Assembly (NCBI RefSeq): GCF_035645195.1
Contig: NZ_DASQNA010000033.1
Coordinates: forward strand, 184,620-248,619
Source: Paenibacillus sp.
Lineage (GTDB): Bacteria; Bacillota; Bacilli; Paenibacillales; YIM-B00363
Reading direction: 5' to 3'
Length of the DNA: 64,000 nucleotides
Shown: piece after piece, positions 23,824-32,524 of the stretch
Layout: each line of letters starts with the position of its first letter
Numbering within the stretch: the first letter of the stretch is position 1
The notes under the pieces: generated by a model
Databases searched by the model: none
The model's input: the letters and a program-made list of their open reading frames with translations, nothing else
What the model was told of the DNA's origin: nothing
Position numbers and translations under genes: made by a program

Positions 23824-24459
23824 ATGGAGCATCTGTTTTCCGCCCAAGCGGCGGTCGGCACGAAACAAAAAATTTTGGAAACGGCCATCGATTTATTTTC
23901 CCAAAACGGTTTTACCGGGGTGTCGGTTCGAGAGATAACGAAACTAGTAGGCATTAAAGAAAGCGCGATGTACAACCATTTCAAGAACAAGGATGAAATA
24001 TTGGATACGATTTACTCGGTCTTTCGGGAGGAGCGGAAGAAGGCGCTGCCACCCGCGGAAGCGCTGCCCGCGCTGCTTGCGTCCGTCGCTCCGGAGACGT
24101 TTCTGCTTCAGGGGTTTGACAGCTTCAAACGAACGGTCGAGGACCCGTTGAAGCTTAAAATTTGGCGCATCTTGAACATCGAGCAGTACCGCGACCCGAG
24201 AGCGCGATCGATCATCTTGGAAGATATGTATCAGGGAACGATCGACTTTTTGGCAAACGTGTTCCGCATCTATATAGAACAGGAGCGGATGAAGCCGCTC
24301 GATCCGAGGCAGCTTGCCTTCGAGTATCAATACCCGATCTTTGCGGTCATGACGGAGTACGTACTGCTGAAGTACGACGGGAAAAGTACGGAAGAGCTGG
24401 AGCAGATGGTTTTGCGGCATATTCGGATGTTTATCGACAAGGCGACGGCTGCGAATTGA
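23824..24459 (+). CDS. TetR-family transcriptional regulator
   Basis: A 211-residue repressor. The N-terminal helix-turn-helix reads KILETAIDLFSQNGFTGVSVREITKLVGIKESAMYNHFKNKDEIL in two adjoining parts (residues about 17-60), typical of TetR DNA-binding domains. The C-terminal ligand domain is divergent, so the inducer cannot be named. ATG at 23824 with AGGGGG upstream. The neighbouring operator-like dyad in front of the next gene matches a half-site before this one, so its targets are probably itself and the CPBP gene. Confidence 0.92.
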   Translation: MEHLFSAQAAVGTKQKILETAIDLFSQNGFTGVSVREITKLVGIKESAMYNHFKNKDEILDTIYSVFREERKKALPPAEALPALLASVAPETFLLQGFDSFKRTVEDPLKLKIWRILNIEQYRDPRARSIILEDMYQGTIDFLANVFRIYIEQERMKPLDPRQLAFEYQYPIFAVMTEYVLLKYDGKSTEELEQMVLRHIRMFIDKATAAN

Positions 24460-24500
24460 TTTTTATTCGCGGCCTTAGCGGGTCGAAAGAATATTTTAAT

Positions 24501-24547
24501 ATGAACGAACGTTAATTATTTACATGTTAACGTTCGTTCATTATAAT
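24501..24547 (+). promoter_or_regulatory. Operator-promoter of the CPBP gene
   Basis: Arms ATGAACGAACGTTAA (24501-24515) and TTAACGTTCGTTCAT (24527-24541) form a perfect 15-bp inverted repeat. A promoter, TTTACA (24519-24524) and TATAAT (24542-24547) with 17 bases between, places the -35 in the centre and the -10 just beyond the right arm. Binding of the upstream TetR protein would block RNA polymerase. Confidence 0.8.
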
Positions 24548-24578
24548 AGGGAAAACGAACCCGAAGGAGAATGTTTCC

Positions 24579-25334
24579 ATGCAAACGTCACTGCGCCGGC
24601 CGGCGCTCGACTCATCCGCCGTCCCGGCCACTTCCATCCTGTTTTCTCTCTCGATGCGCACGCTGTTTTTTTTGTTATTCGGCCTTTTGTTCGTCGGTTT
24701 GTCCGCCTGGGCCGGAGCGGAGCATCCGCTCCGGGCGGCCGAGAAATGGTGGCCGTTCCAAGCGATTCTGGCGAACGTCGCCACCTTCTTCGCGCTGCGG
24801 TTTCTGCTGAGGCGGGAAGGCGCGCGGTTCCGGGATCTGTTCGCGGTGCGGCGCGGCCGGCGGAACCAAGATCTCAAGCAATTCGCCCTGCTGCTCGTCG
24901 TCGGCTTTCTCCTCGGCGGTATTCCGCTGTATGTTTCTTCCTATTTAATATTCGGAAGCGCGGTGCCGCCCGATCTGATGTTCCAGCCCGTGCCGCTGTG
25001 GGCTGCCGCGATCGCGCTCGTTCTCTTCCCGATTACGAACGGGCTGGTCGAAACGCCGACGTATATCGGCTACGCGTTGCCGCGAATGGCGCAGGCCAGC
25101 GGCAAGCTGTGGATCGGCGCGTGGATCGCCGGGCTGGCGCTCGCGTTCCAGCACGTCGTTCTGCCGCTCGTGGCGGATCCCGCCTACATGATGTGGCGTT
25201 TCGTCGCGTTCATTCCGCTGGCCGTGGCGCTCGGATTTATTTACAACCGGACGAAGCGGCTGCTGCCGATCGCTGCGGCTCACGCCGTCATGGATTTGCA
25301 GCTCGCGGTCACGTGGTTCGCTTATTCGGCGTGA
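24579..25334 (+). CDS. CPBP-family membrane protein with degenerate protease motif
   Basis: A 251-residue protein with about seven or eight membrane helices and the C-terminal layout of CPBP (Abi/CAAX-like) proteins: a VETPTYIGYALPRM segment near 158, FQHVVLP, and the final AAHAVMD motif. In active members the first motif reads EExxxR; here the first Glu is Val and the Arg is absent, while the His-containing motifs remain. It may be a non-proteolytic relative. ATG at 24579 with AAGGAG. Transcribed from the operator-promoter just upstream. Confidence 0.8.
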   Translation: MQTSLRRPALDSSAVPATSILFSLSMRTLFFLLFGLLFVGLSAWAGAEHPLRAAEKWWPFQAILANVATFFALRFLLRREGARFRDLFAVRRGRRNQDLKQFALLLVVGFLLGGIPLYVSSYLIFGSAVPPDLMFQPVPLWAAAIALVLFPITNGLVETPTYIGYALPRMAQASGKLWIGAWIAGLALAFQHVVLPLVADPAYMMWRFVAFIPLAVALGFIYNRTKRLLPIAAAHAVMDLQLAVTWFAYSA

Positions 25335-25344
25335 CCGGACACGC

Positions 25345-25380
25345 AACCAAGCCCCGAACGATAAGGTTCGGGGCTTGGTT
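25345..25380. terminator. Bidirectional terminator
   Basis: AACCAAGCCCCGAAC (25345-25359) and GTTCGGGGCTTGGTT (25366-25380) make a perfect 15-bp stem between the convergent CPBP and DMT genes. Confidence 0.88.
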
Positions 25381-25389
25381 GTTATCGGT

Positions 25390-26310
25390 TCAGCTGTGCC
25401 GAACCGCGTCTGCGGTTTCGCGAACGGCTCGCGGGCGAGGTTTCCGATTGACGAGCGCGATGCCGGAGACGATCAGCAGCAATCCCGCCAGCAGCGTCGG
25501 AGTGAGCGGCTCGTTCAGGAACAAGGCGCCCATGCCGATCGCCGACAACGGGATCAGGAACGTGAACGAGGCCACTTTGCCGGCTTCTCCGGAATCCATT
25601 AGTCTGTAGAACACGATCCAGCCGGCCGCGATGACGAGGATCGAGATGAACAGCAGCGTCGCGACGAACGAAGGCGTCCAGACGATGTCGGACCAGCTTT
25701 CGAAGGCGGAGCCGGCTCCCGTCATGAACGACCCGCCGATCAGCAGCTGCATCGTCACGAGCCAAATCGGATCGACGCGCGGGCTTACTTTTTTCACGTA
25801 AATCGTTCCGACCGCCCACGTAAGCGCCGATGCGAGCGCCAGCGCGATCCCTTCCCACGAAATATGCCCCGACAGTCCGCCCGCCCCGGTGCAGATGACG
25901 GCCACGCCGACGAAGCCGAACAACAGCCCGGAAAACTTCGACCGGTTCATCGACTCGCCGAGCCACATCCACGCGAACACGCCGACGAGCACCGGCTGCA
26001 GGAAGACGATCGCCGAGAATAAGCCGGACGGCAAATATTCGAGACCGACCGTCTGAAAGCCGTAGTAGCACATCACGTTGACGACGGCCGAAACCGCGTA
26101 AATCGGCAGCGTCGACTTCAGCCGCAGCTCCTTGTACCTCGGGATCGCGACCGCCAGCAGCGCGATGCCGCCGAGCAGCGTCCGAAGCCCGGAAAACAAG
26201 ACCGGGGGAATGAAGTGCAGCGCGTATTTCGTCAGCGGCCAGTTCGCTCCCCAGGTCAAAATTAAAAACGCCAACAGCAGCGTCGATTGCGTTCTGGTCA
26301 ACCTTCCCAC
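25390..26310 (-). CDS. EamA/DMT-family transporter
   Basis: A 306-residue membrane protein with ten predicted helices in two EamA repeats (first about 8-135, second about 150-290). Recognisable blocks are LTWGANWPLTKYAL, FLQPVLVGVFAWMWLGE and FLIPLSAIGMGALFLNEPL. It probably exports a metabolite or drug. The start chosen is the GTG at 26310 with AGGAG eight bases upstream, which places the first helix correctly; the longer ORF from 26370 would add a polar tail. Monocistronic. Confidence 0.88.
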   Translation of the reverse strand: MGRLTRTQSTLLLAFLILTWGANWPLTKYALHFIPPVLFSGLRTLLGGIALLAVAIPRYKELRLKSTLPIYAVSAVVNVMCYYGFQTVGLEYLPSGLFSAIVFLQPVLVGVFAWMWLGESMNRSKFSGLLFGFVGVAVICTGAGGLSGHISWEGIALALASALTWAVGTIYVKKVSPRVDPIWLVTMQLLIGGSFMTGAGSAFESWSDIVWTPSFVATLLFISILVIAAGWIVFYRLMDSGEAGKVASFTFLIPLSAIGMGALFLNEPLTPTLLAGLLLIVSGIALVNRKPRPRAVRETADAVRHS

Positions 26311-26453
26311 GTTCCATGCTCCTTGCTCTGTCGTTTCGATTGCGGATCTATCATACGCCTGATCCGGCAAGTTATCAAATGGGAGAGGAATCCACCGGCG
26401 GGCGGCGAATGAATGGATACGGATTCATTTTCGCTCGGGAAGGGGCGCAGCCC

Positions 26454-28262
26454 ATGTTCATGAAAGGAAGCATTCGGTACCGGCTCATGCTGCTCATGAT
26501 CGTCTTGACGACGGCGCCGGTGCTGATCGTGACGCTCATCGCGACGAATAACACGCGAAGCTCGGTCGAGAAAGAGATGATCGAAGCGAACCGGTCCAGA
26601 ATGCTGTGGGCGGAGCAATATCTAGACGAGCTCGTCAGCCAGATCGACGTGCTGTTCTACTCGCTGCAGATCAACCAGCCGTTGATGGACGGACTCGCCG
26701 CCGCGGGGGAGCCGACGGTGAGCGAGCAATTCCGAACGCAGCGCTACATTCAGGAAACCTTAACGAGCGCGTTCTACGCGAATTCCCGGAAAATCGACGA
26801 GCTGTCGCTGTATACGCACCAAAGCGGCCGCATCTATTCCGTCAACTTCGGAACGAGCGGTCTCATCCATTCGCTCGATATCCGAAGCGGCGCTTGGAGC
26901 CGCATGCTGGACGGGCCGGTCAGCTTGTATTTCAAGCAGTCGGGCGATCACATGTACGCGTTCCACAGCGTCAACCGATTCGAGGACCGCGCGCTGCTCG
27001 GGGGTTTGGCGGTACGGATCAACGACGGCGTGTGGCGGCAGGTCGGCGACATTCTTCGCTCCGAGCCGGACAGCGCGGTGTTTCTGATGAACGACGAGGG
27101 TGAATTGCTCGCGGGTTCGTCTATGGAAGCGGCGTTCGGCGACGCGCTGGACCGCTTCCGGGAGTCGCTCCGGCAGGACGACGGCGCGGAGCCGTTCCGC
27201 AAAACGGATCGGTACTTCTTGTTCGCGGAGCGGGTCGACGGCGGCACGTTGATTTTATTGAAAGCGGTTCCGATTACGGCCGTGACCGAGAGCGCCGACG
27301 ACACGGTGCGCGCGGGCTTGCTCGCGGGCGTCTTCTTCGCGGCGCTGTCGGTGCTCGCGTCGATCGTCGTGTCGCTGCGCATTACGCGGCCGATCGTCGC
27401 CCTCGCCAAAACGATGCGAACGGCGCCGATCCAGCAGTTCGAGATGACGTCGGTGCGCAGCCGAGACGAAATCGGCCTGCTCGAACGCGGGTACAACTCG
27501 ATGATGCAGCGGATCAAGGAGCTGATCGAGCACGAATATCGGCGCGAGATCGAAGTGAAGAACGCCCAGCTCATGGCGCTGCAGGCGCAGATCAACCCGC
27601 ATTTCCTCAACAACGCGCTGATCCTGATCGGGGGCATGGCGCTCTCGAAAGGGATGCCGGACGTGTACCGGATCGCCCAAGGAATCGGTGATCTGCTTCG
27701 CTATTCGATCGGCTCCGGGGAGGAGCTCGCTTCGCTCGAGGACGAGGCGAAGCATGTCCGCAATTATTTGTTCATTCAAGAGCAGCGCTTCGCCGGCCGG
27801 TGCACCGTCGCGTTCTCGGCGGAACCAGGTCCAGCGGCCGGCGTGCGGCTGCCGCGCTTCACGCTGCAGCCGCTCGTCGAGAACGCGTTCGAGCACGGCC
27901 TTCAGCCGAAGGAGGGCGCATGGGAGATCGAAATTCGCGTCAAACGGATCGGCCGGCATGTCGCGGTGCTCCTGCGAGACAACGGCGTCGGCATGGATGG
28001 GGAGCGGCTGCGCGCGCTCAGGGACGAGCTGCGCCTCGGCGCGGCGCTCCGCCGGCGGCCGAACGAAGAGGCGAAGGCCGAACCGGCGCGGCGGAAAGGG
28101 ATTGGCCTTGCCAACGTCGATTCGCGCATGAAGCTGCATTTCGGCGGGAGGGGGATCCGATTATACAGCGGGGCGGGTGCGGGGACGATCGTCGCGTTGC
28201 AAATTCCGATCGTTCAGGAACAGGAGGCGAATTCGCATGACAAGACGCGTGGTCATCATTGA
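26454..28262 (+). CDS. YesM-type sensor histidine kinase
   Basis: A 602-residue membrane kinase. A helix near 8-30 and another near 287-310 bracket an extracytoplasmic Cache-like domain. HAMP follows, then the His_kinase domain with INPHFLNNAL (phospho-His near residue 382), and a HATPase with PLVENAFEHGL, DNGVGM and GIGLANVDSRMKLHFGG. ATG at 26454 with GGAAGGGG upstream. It overlaps the response regulator gene by 26 bases. By position it controls the sugar transporter and GH5 genes that follow, probably responding to an extracellular sugar. Confidence 0.92.
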   Translation: MFMKGSIRYRLMLLMIVLTTAPVLIVTLIATNNTRSSVEKEMIEANRSRMLWAEQYLDELVSQIDVLFYSLQINQPLMDGLAAAGEPTVSEQFRTQRYIQETLTSAFYANSRKIDELSLYTHQSGRIYSVNFGTSGLIHSLDIRSGAWSRMLDGPVSLYFKQSGDHMYAFHSVNRFEDRALLGGLAVRINDGVWRQVGDILRSEPDSAVFLMNDEGELLAGSSMEAAFGDALDRFRESLRQDDGAEPFRKTDRYFLFAERVDGGTLILLKAVPITAVTESADDTVRAGLLAGVFFAALSVLASIVVSLRITRPIVALAKTMRTAPIQQFEMTSVRSRDEIGLLERGYNSMMQRIKELIEHEYRREIEVKNAQLMALQAQINPHFLNNALILIGGMALSKGMPDVYRIAQGIGDLLRYSIGSGEELASLEDEAKHVRNYLFIQEQRFAGRCTVAFSAEPGPAAGVRLPRFTLQPLVENAFEHGLQPKEGAWEIEIRVKRIGRHVAVLLRDNGVGMDGERLRALRDELRLGAALRRRPNEEAKAEPARRKGIGLANVDSRMKLHFGGRGIRLYSGAGAGTIVALQIPIVQEQEANSHDKTRGHH

Positions 28263-29292
28263 CGACGAACCGTGGTCGCGGGAAGTCGTGAAATCGCTCG
28301 GCGAGTGGAGCAAGCTCGGCCTGACGGTGTCCGGCGAGGCCGAGGACGGCAAGCAGGGCATCCGGCTCGTCGAGGAGCTGCGCCCGCACATCGTCGTCAC
28401 CGACATGCGCATGCCCGGCATCGACGGCGTCGAGCTGCTGCAGCAGCTGAAGGAGCGGTTTCCGTCGCTCAAAATCGTCGTCATGAGCGGCTACGACGAC
28501 TTCGTCTACTTGAAGCAGGCGATTCAGTCCCGCGCGGTGGAATATATGCTCAAGCCGTTCGATCCGAACGAGCTGAACGAAGCGCTGCGGCGCTGCGTCC
28601 GCGAGCTGGAGGCGGAGGAGCAGACGGTGCGCACGTCGTGGACGTCGCCGCTCGCGCTGCCCGACCCGGCTCTCATGGAGCGGCTGCTGGCGATCCGGCA
28701 GCGCATCTTCGCCGGCTTGTTCGAGCTGAACAAGCCGGCGCTGCTGCAGTCGTTCGAGAAGCTCGAGGAGCTGCTCCGCAAGGCGTACCCGGACGGCGCA
28801 GATGCGGCGATGCTGCGGATGCTGCACGCCGATTTCCTCGGCGCGCTGCGGGAGTTCATGGCGGGGCATCCCGACCCCGTTCCGGAGGACGGAGGGGAGC
28901 CGTCCGCCCGCGCTTGGGCGGACGCGTACGGAGCGGCTGTCGACCGCGTCGAGGCGCATCGGAACAACAAGACGCGCCTCGTCGTCGAGGAAGTCGCGGC
29001 GTTCATCGACGCGCATTTCGCGGAGCCGATTTCGCTCGAGACGGTGGCGCGGCGGTTTTACGTCAGCAAGGAGCACCTGAGCCGGACGTTCAAACAGACG
29101 ACGGGCGTGAACGTCTCGGATTATATCGTCCGCCGGCGGATCGAACAGGCGAAGGCGCTGCTCGCGGACGGCGTCGCGATCAAGCATGCGGCCCGCGCGG
29201 TCGGCTATCCGGAGCTCGCGTATTTCCACCGCATCTTCAAGAAGGAAACGGGCCTTACCCCGGGCGAATATCGTTCGGCTCACCATTCCTGA
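28237..29292 (+). CDS. YesN/AraC-type response regulator
   Basis: A 351-residue regulator. The receiver domain has IIDDEPW and phospho-acceptor Asp56 in VVTDMRMPGIDG, and the Lys lies in YMLKPFDP. A linker of about 130 residues leads to a C-terminal AraC DNA-binding domain (FYVSKEHLSRTFKQTTGVNVSDYIVRRRIE in two helices, then YFHRIFKKETGLTPGEYR). ATG at 28237 with AGGAGG. Cognate partner of the overlapping kinase; likely activates the binding-protein gene 110 bases downstream. Confidence 0.93.
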   Translation: MTRRVVIIDDEPWSREVVKSLGEWSKLGLTVSGEAEDGKQGIRLVEELRPHIVVTDMRMPGIDGVELLQQLKERFPSLKIVVMSGYDDFVYLKQAIQSRAVEYMLKPFDPNELNEALRRCVRELEAEEQTVRTSWTSPLALPDPALMERLLAIRQRIFAGLFELNKPALLQSFEKLEELLRKAYPDGADAAMLRMLHADFLGALREFMAGHPDPVPEDGGEPSARAWADAYGAAVDRVEAHRNNKTRLVVEEVAAFIDAHFAEPISLETVARRFYVSKEHLSRTFKQTTGVNVSDYIVRRRIEQAKALLADGVAIKHAARAVGYPELAYFHRIFKKETGLTPGEYRSAHHS

Positions 29293-29362
29293 ATGATTCG
29301 ATATCAATATTGTGCAATGGATTCCGCTAATCGGCTGGAATGTTCGCGGGCGCTTCCGCGAG

Positions 29363-29368
29363 TATACT
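29363..29368 (+). promoter_or_regulatory. Candidate -10 of the sugar-uptake operon
   Basis: TATACT lies 34 bases before the binding-protein ATG; no good -35 sits 17 bases upstream, as expected of an activator-dependent promoter. A GC-rich dyad (CGCGGGCGCTTCCGCG) lies between the expected -35 and the -10. Confidence 0.4.
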
Positions 29369-29401
29369 GAAAGCGCAATCAACCAAGAGGGGGAACCACT
29401 C

Positions 29402-30751
29402 ATGAAGAAGGCGCTTCATTATTGGCTTACGGCTGTGCTGCTGTTGTCGCTGCTCGCGGCGTGCAGCTCGGGAGGAGGATCGGACGGCGGCGCGGCTTCC
29501 GATGCCGCGGACGCGGCTCCGGCTTCGGCTTCGACGGATGCGGCTTCGACGGACGAGGATCAGGCGCAGGCGGAGAAGCCCGCGAAGAAGGTCGAGCTCA
29601 AGGTGATGCTTGGGCATCCGCGGTTCAAGGAACATTTCGAGAAATATTTCGAGCAGTTCAAGGCGAAGCAGCTTGCCGAGCATAACGTCGATGTGACGAT
29701 CAAGCTCGAGATGCCGAACCCGGACCAAGCGAAGCAGGTGCTGCAGGCACGGCTCGCCTCGGGCGACGCGCCGGATCTCTTCGACGTGCACGCCAACGAT
29801 TTGGCGACGTACCACAAGGCGGGGTACTTGGAGGATTTGAGCGGCCAGCCGTTCGTCTCGACGCTGTACGACAGCGTGAAAAATACGGTCACTTTGGACG
29901 GGAAAGTCGTCGCGCTGCCGCTGGAAAGCTTGTCTTGGGGATATTTGTACAACAAGAAAATTTTCGCGGAGCACGGCATCGCGCCGCCGCAGACGCTGGA
30001 CGAAATGAAGGTGGCCGTCGAAAAGCTGAAGGCTGCCGGCGTGACGCCGTTCCTGCTCGCGTTCCAAGAATCGTGGGTGCCGCAGCTGATGACGGCGCTG
30101 TCGCTCGGCGGCATCGTATCGTCGGAGCAGCCGGATTGGATCGAGCGGATGAGCCGAGGCGAAGCGTCTTACGCCGACGTGCAGGCGATTTTCGATATTA
30201 TCGACCTCATTATGGCGAACGGAACCGCGAAGCCGTTCGAGGTCGGCAACGAAGCGGGCTCCGCCGATTTCGCGAACGGCAAAGCGGCGATGTGGGTGCA
30301 GGGGCCGTGGAACGCGGAGACGATTCTGAAGGTCAATCCGGAGATGGAGTTCGGCGTCGCGCCGCTGCCGGTCAGCAACGACCCGGCCGGCACGATGATC
30401 AATCTGTCCACGTCGACGACGCTCGCGGTGCCGCCGACGAGCCCGAACAAAGAAACGGCGCTCGCGCTGCTGAACTATATTTTGGACGCGAACGATTCCT
30501 CGGCGCTGTTCCAGGAGCTGAAATTCAATCCCGTCTCTACGGTCCATCAATATGAAGTGTTCCCGTGGGTCAACGAAGCGTCCGAATACGTGGCGCAGGG
30601 CAAAGCGTACCAGGATTTGAAGCTGCCGAACGGCGTCACGGACGAACAGGCGAAGCTGCTGCAAAGCTATTACGCGAAAGAGGTCACCAAAGAAGACTTC
30701 ATCCGCACGATGGACCGGACGTGGGCCGCGGCCGTGAAAGCTTCGCAATGA
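29402..30751 (+). CDS. Sugar ABC transporter substrate-binding lipoprotein
   Basis: A 449-residue family-1 extracellular solute-binding protein. The signal peptide has lipobox LLAACS (Cys about 21) and an Ala/Ser/Asp-rich linker, then the binding fold with ARLASGDAPDLFDVHAND, LPLESLSWGYLYNKKIF, and GKAAMWVQGPWNAETI. ATG at 29402 with GAGGGGG. It binds a sugar or oligosaccharide outside the membrane and hands it to the two permeases encoded next. No ATPase gene is present; a shared MsmK/MsmX-type ATPase would be used. Confidence 0.93.
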   Translation: MKKALHYWLTAVLLLSLLAACSSGGGSDGGAASDAADAAPASASTDAASTDEDQAQAEKPAKKVELKVMLGHPRFKEHFEKYFEQFKAKQLAEHNVDVTIKLEMPNPDQAKQVLQARLASGDAPDLFDVHANDLATYHKAGYLEDLSGQPFVSTLYDSVKNTVTLDGKVVALPLESLSWGYLYNKKIFAEHGIAPPQTLDEMKVAVEKLKAAGVTPFLLAFQESWVPQLMTALSLGGIVSSEQPDWIERMSRGEASYADVQAIFDIIDLIMANGTAKPFEVGNEAGSADFANGKAAMWVQGPWNAETILKVNPEMEFGVAPLPVSNDPAGTMINLSTSTTLAVPPTSPNKETALALLNYILDANDSSALFQELKFNPVSTVHQYEVFPWVNEASEYVAQGKAYQDLKLPNGVTDEQAKLLQSYYAKEVTKEDFIRTMDRTWAAAVKASQ

Positions 30752-30782
30752 CCGAGGCGAACGGCGGACCGGAGGGATACGT

Positions 30783-31670
30783 ATGACGATCGCGAGACGA
30801 ACGAAACGAACGGCCGCCCTCCTCGCCTTCGTGCTGCCCGCGCTGCTGTTTTACGCGACGCTGACCATCGCCCCCGCGTTCGGGGGCGTTTGGTTCAGCT
30901 TGACCGATTGGAACGGCCTCAACCCCGCATACGATTGGGTCGGGCTGTCCAATTACGTCGAGGCGTTGAGGGCCGATCGTTATTTTCTTAATTCGATTTG
31001 GTTTACGCTGAAATATGTGCTGTACATGGTCGTGCTGCAAAACGCCATCGCGCTGGCGCTCGCGCTGCTCGTCGAGTCGAGGCGGAAGGGCAAGGCGCTG
31101 TTCCGCACCGTCTTCTTCATGCCTAACATGCTGAGCATGATTATCGGCGCCTTCATGTGGGTGTTTATTTTTACGAAGGTGCTGCCGAGCGTCGCCGAAG
31201 GGACGGGCCTCGGTTTCCTGGATCGGTCGTGGATCGGCGATCCGCATGTATCGTTTTACGCGATTCTCATCGTGTCGTTATGGGGCGGCGTCGGCTACAT
31301 TATGGTCATTTACATCGCGGCGCTGCAGAGCATCCCCGCGCAGCTGAAGGAAGCGGCGGCGATCGACGGCGCCGGACCGGCGCAAATCGTCCGGCACGTG
31401 ACGCTGCCGATGATGTACCCGGCGCTGACGATCGGCGTGTTTCTGACACTCAGCTCGTCCTTCAAGGCGTTCGACGCCGTCTTCGCGCTGACGGGCGGCG
31501 GACCGGGGCGGGCGACGCAGGTCATTGCCATCAACATTATGGAGGAAGCGTTCCGCTTCCAGCACCGGTACGGGTATGCGAGCGCGAAGGCGATCATTCT
31601 GTTCGTCATCGTCATGCTGATCACGATGATTCAGCTGTGGATCATGAAACGAAGAGAGGTGGAAGCATGA
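30783..31670 (+). CDS. Sugar ABC transporter permease (MalF-type)
   Basis: A 295-residue permease with six helices. The cytoplasmic EAA loop reads EAAAIDGAGPAQIVRHVTLPMMYP, where the ATPase docks. ATG at 30783 with GGAGGG, 31 bases after the binding-protein gene. It overlaps the next permease gene by four bases (ATGA), implying coupled translation. Confidence 0.92.
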   Translation: MTIARRTKRTAALLAFVLPALLFYATLTIAPAFGGVWFSLTDWNGLNPAYDWVGLSNYVEALRADRYFLNSIWFTLKYVLYMVVLQNAIALALALLVESRRKGKALFRTVFFMPNMLSMIIGAFMWVFIFTKVLPSVAEGTGLGFLDRSWIGDPHVSFYAILIVSLWGGVGYIMVIYIAALQSIPAQLKEAAAIDGAGPAQIVRHVTLPMMYPALTIGVFLTLSSSFKAFDAVFALTGGGPGRATQVIAINIMEEAFRFQHRYGYASAKAIILFVIVMLITMIQLWIMKRREVEA

Positions 31671-32524
31671 CGTCCGGCCGAACGACCGGGGGCGGCGGAT
31701 TCGCGGCAAAAGCCGCGGACGCCGCCATCCTGCTCGCGCTGCTCGCCGCCGCCGCGTTCACCTTGTTTCCGATTTATATGGCGCTGCTCAATTCCGTGAA
31801 AACGGACGGGGCGCTGCTAACGAACGTGCTCGCCGTTCCGGATCGGTTCGAATTCGCCAATTATGCGGACGCGTTCCGAAAGATCGACTTTGTGAACAGC
31901 TTTTGGAACACCGTCGTCGTGACGCTTATCGGCGTCGTCGGCATCGTGCTGCTGGCGGCGCCGGCCGGGTACAAACTGTCGCGCACCCCCGGGAAGCTGA
32001 GCGGGGCGTTGTTCGCGCTGTTCGCGCTGTCGACGCTCATCCCGTTCCATTCGATCATGATCAGCCTCGTCCGCATCGCGCGCGAGCTGCGTCTCCAAGG
32101 CTCGACATATGGGTTGGGACTCATTTATATCGGTCTCGGCGTCGCGCTGGCCATCTTTTTGTATCACGGCTTCGTCAAATCGATCCCGCGGGAGCTGGAC
32201 GAAGCGGCGGTCATCGACGGCTGCGGCGAGCTGCGGCTGTTTTTCGCGGTCATTTTCCCGCTGCTCCTGCCGATTTCGGCGACGGTCGCCATTTTGAACG
32301 CGCTCTGGATGTGGAACGACTTTTTGCTGCCGCTGCTCATGCTGACGGACAGCGACGACTATACGCTGCTGATCGCGACGAACATGCTGTTCGGCGAATA
32401 CAACAACGATTGGTCGGCGATCTTGGCTTCGCTCGTCTTGACGATGATGCCGGTCGTCGCCGCCTACGCGCTGTTGCAGAAGTACATTATGAGCGGCATC
32501 GCGGAAGGAGCGATCAAAGGATGA
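31667..32524 (+). CDS. Sugar ABC transporter permease (MalG-type)
   Basis: A 285-residue inner-membrane permease of the CUT1 class, with the EAA loop DEAAVIDGCGELRLFFAVIFPLLLP near residue 180. The start ATG at 31667 overlaps the stop of the preceding permease. The stop overlaps the ATG of the GH5 gene, so transport and hydrolysis are translated as one block. Confidence 0.92.
   Translation: MTSGRTTGGGGFAAKAADAAILLALLAAAAFTLFPIYMALLNSVKTDGALLTNVLAVPDRFEFANYADAFRKIDFVNSFWNTVVVTLIGVVGIVLLAAPAGYKLSRTPGKLSGALFALFALSTLIPFHSIMISLVRIARELRLQGSTYGLGLIYIGLGVALAIFLYHGFVKSIPRELDEAAVIDGCGELRLFFAVIFPLLLPISATVAILNALWMWNDFLLPLLMLTDSDDYTLLIATNMLFGEYNNDWSAILASLVLTMMPVVAAYALLQKYIMSGIAEGAIKG

Noticed and set aside
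28018..29403. A long minus-strand ORF opposite the response regulator, like others at 13341-14996, 15102-17024 and 61594-63264
   Set aside because: All lie exactly opposite well-supported genes and show the low-complexity Arg-rich makeup of antisense frames in this GC-rich DNA.
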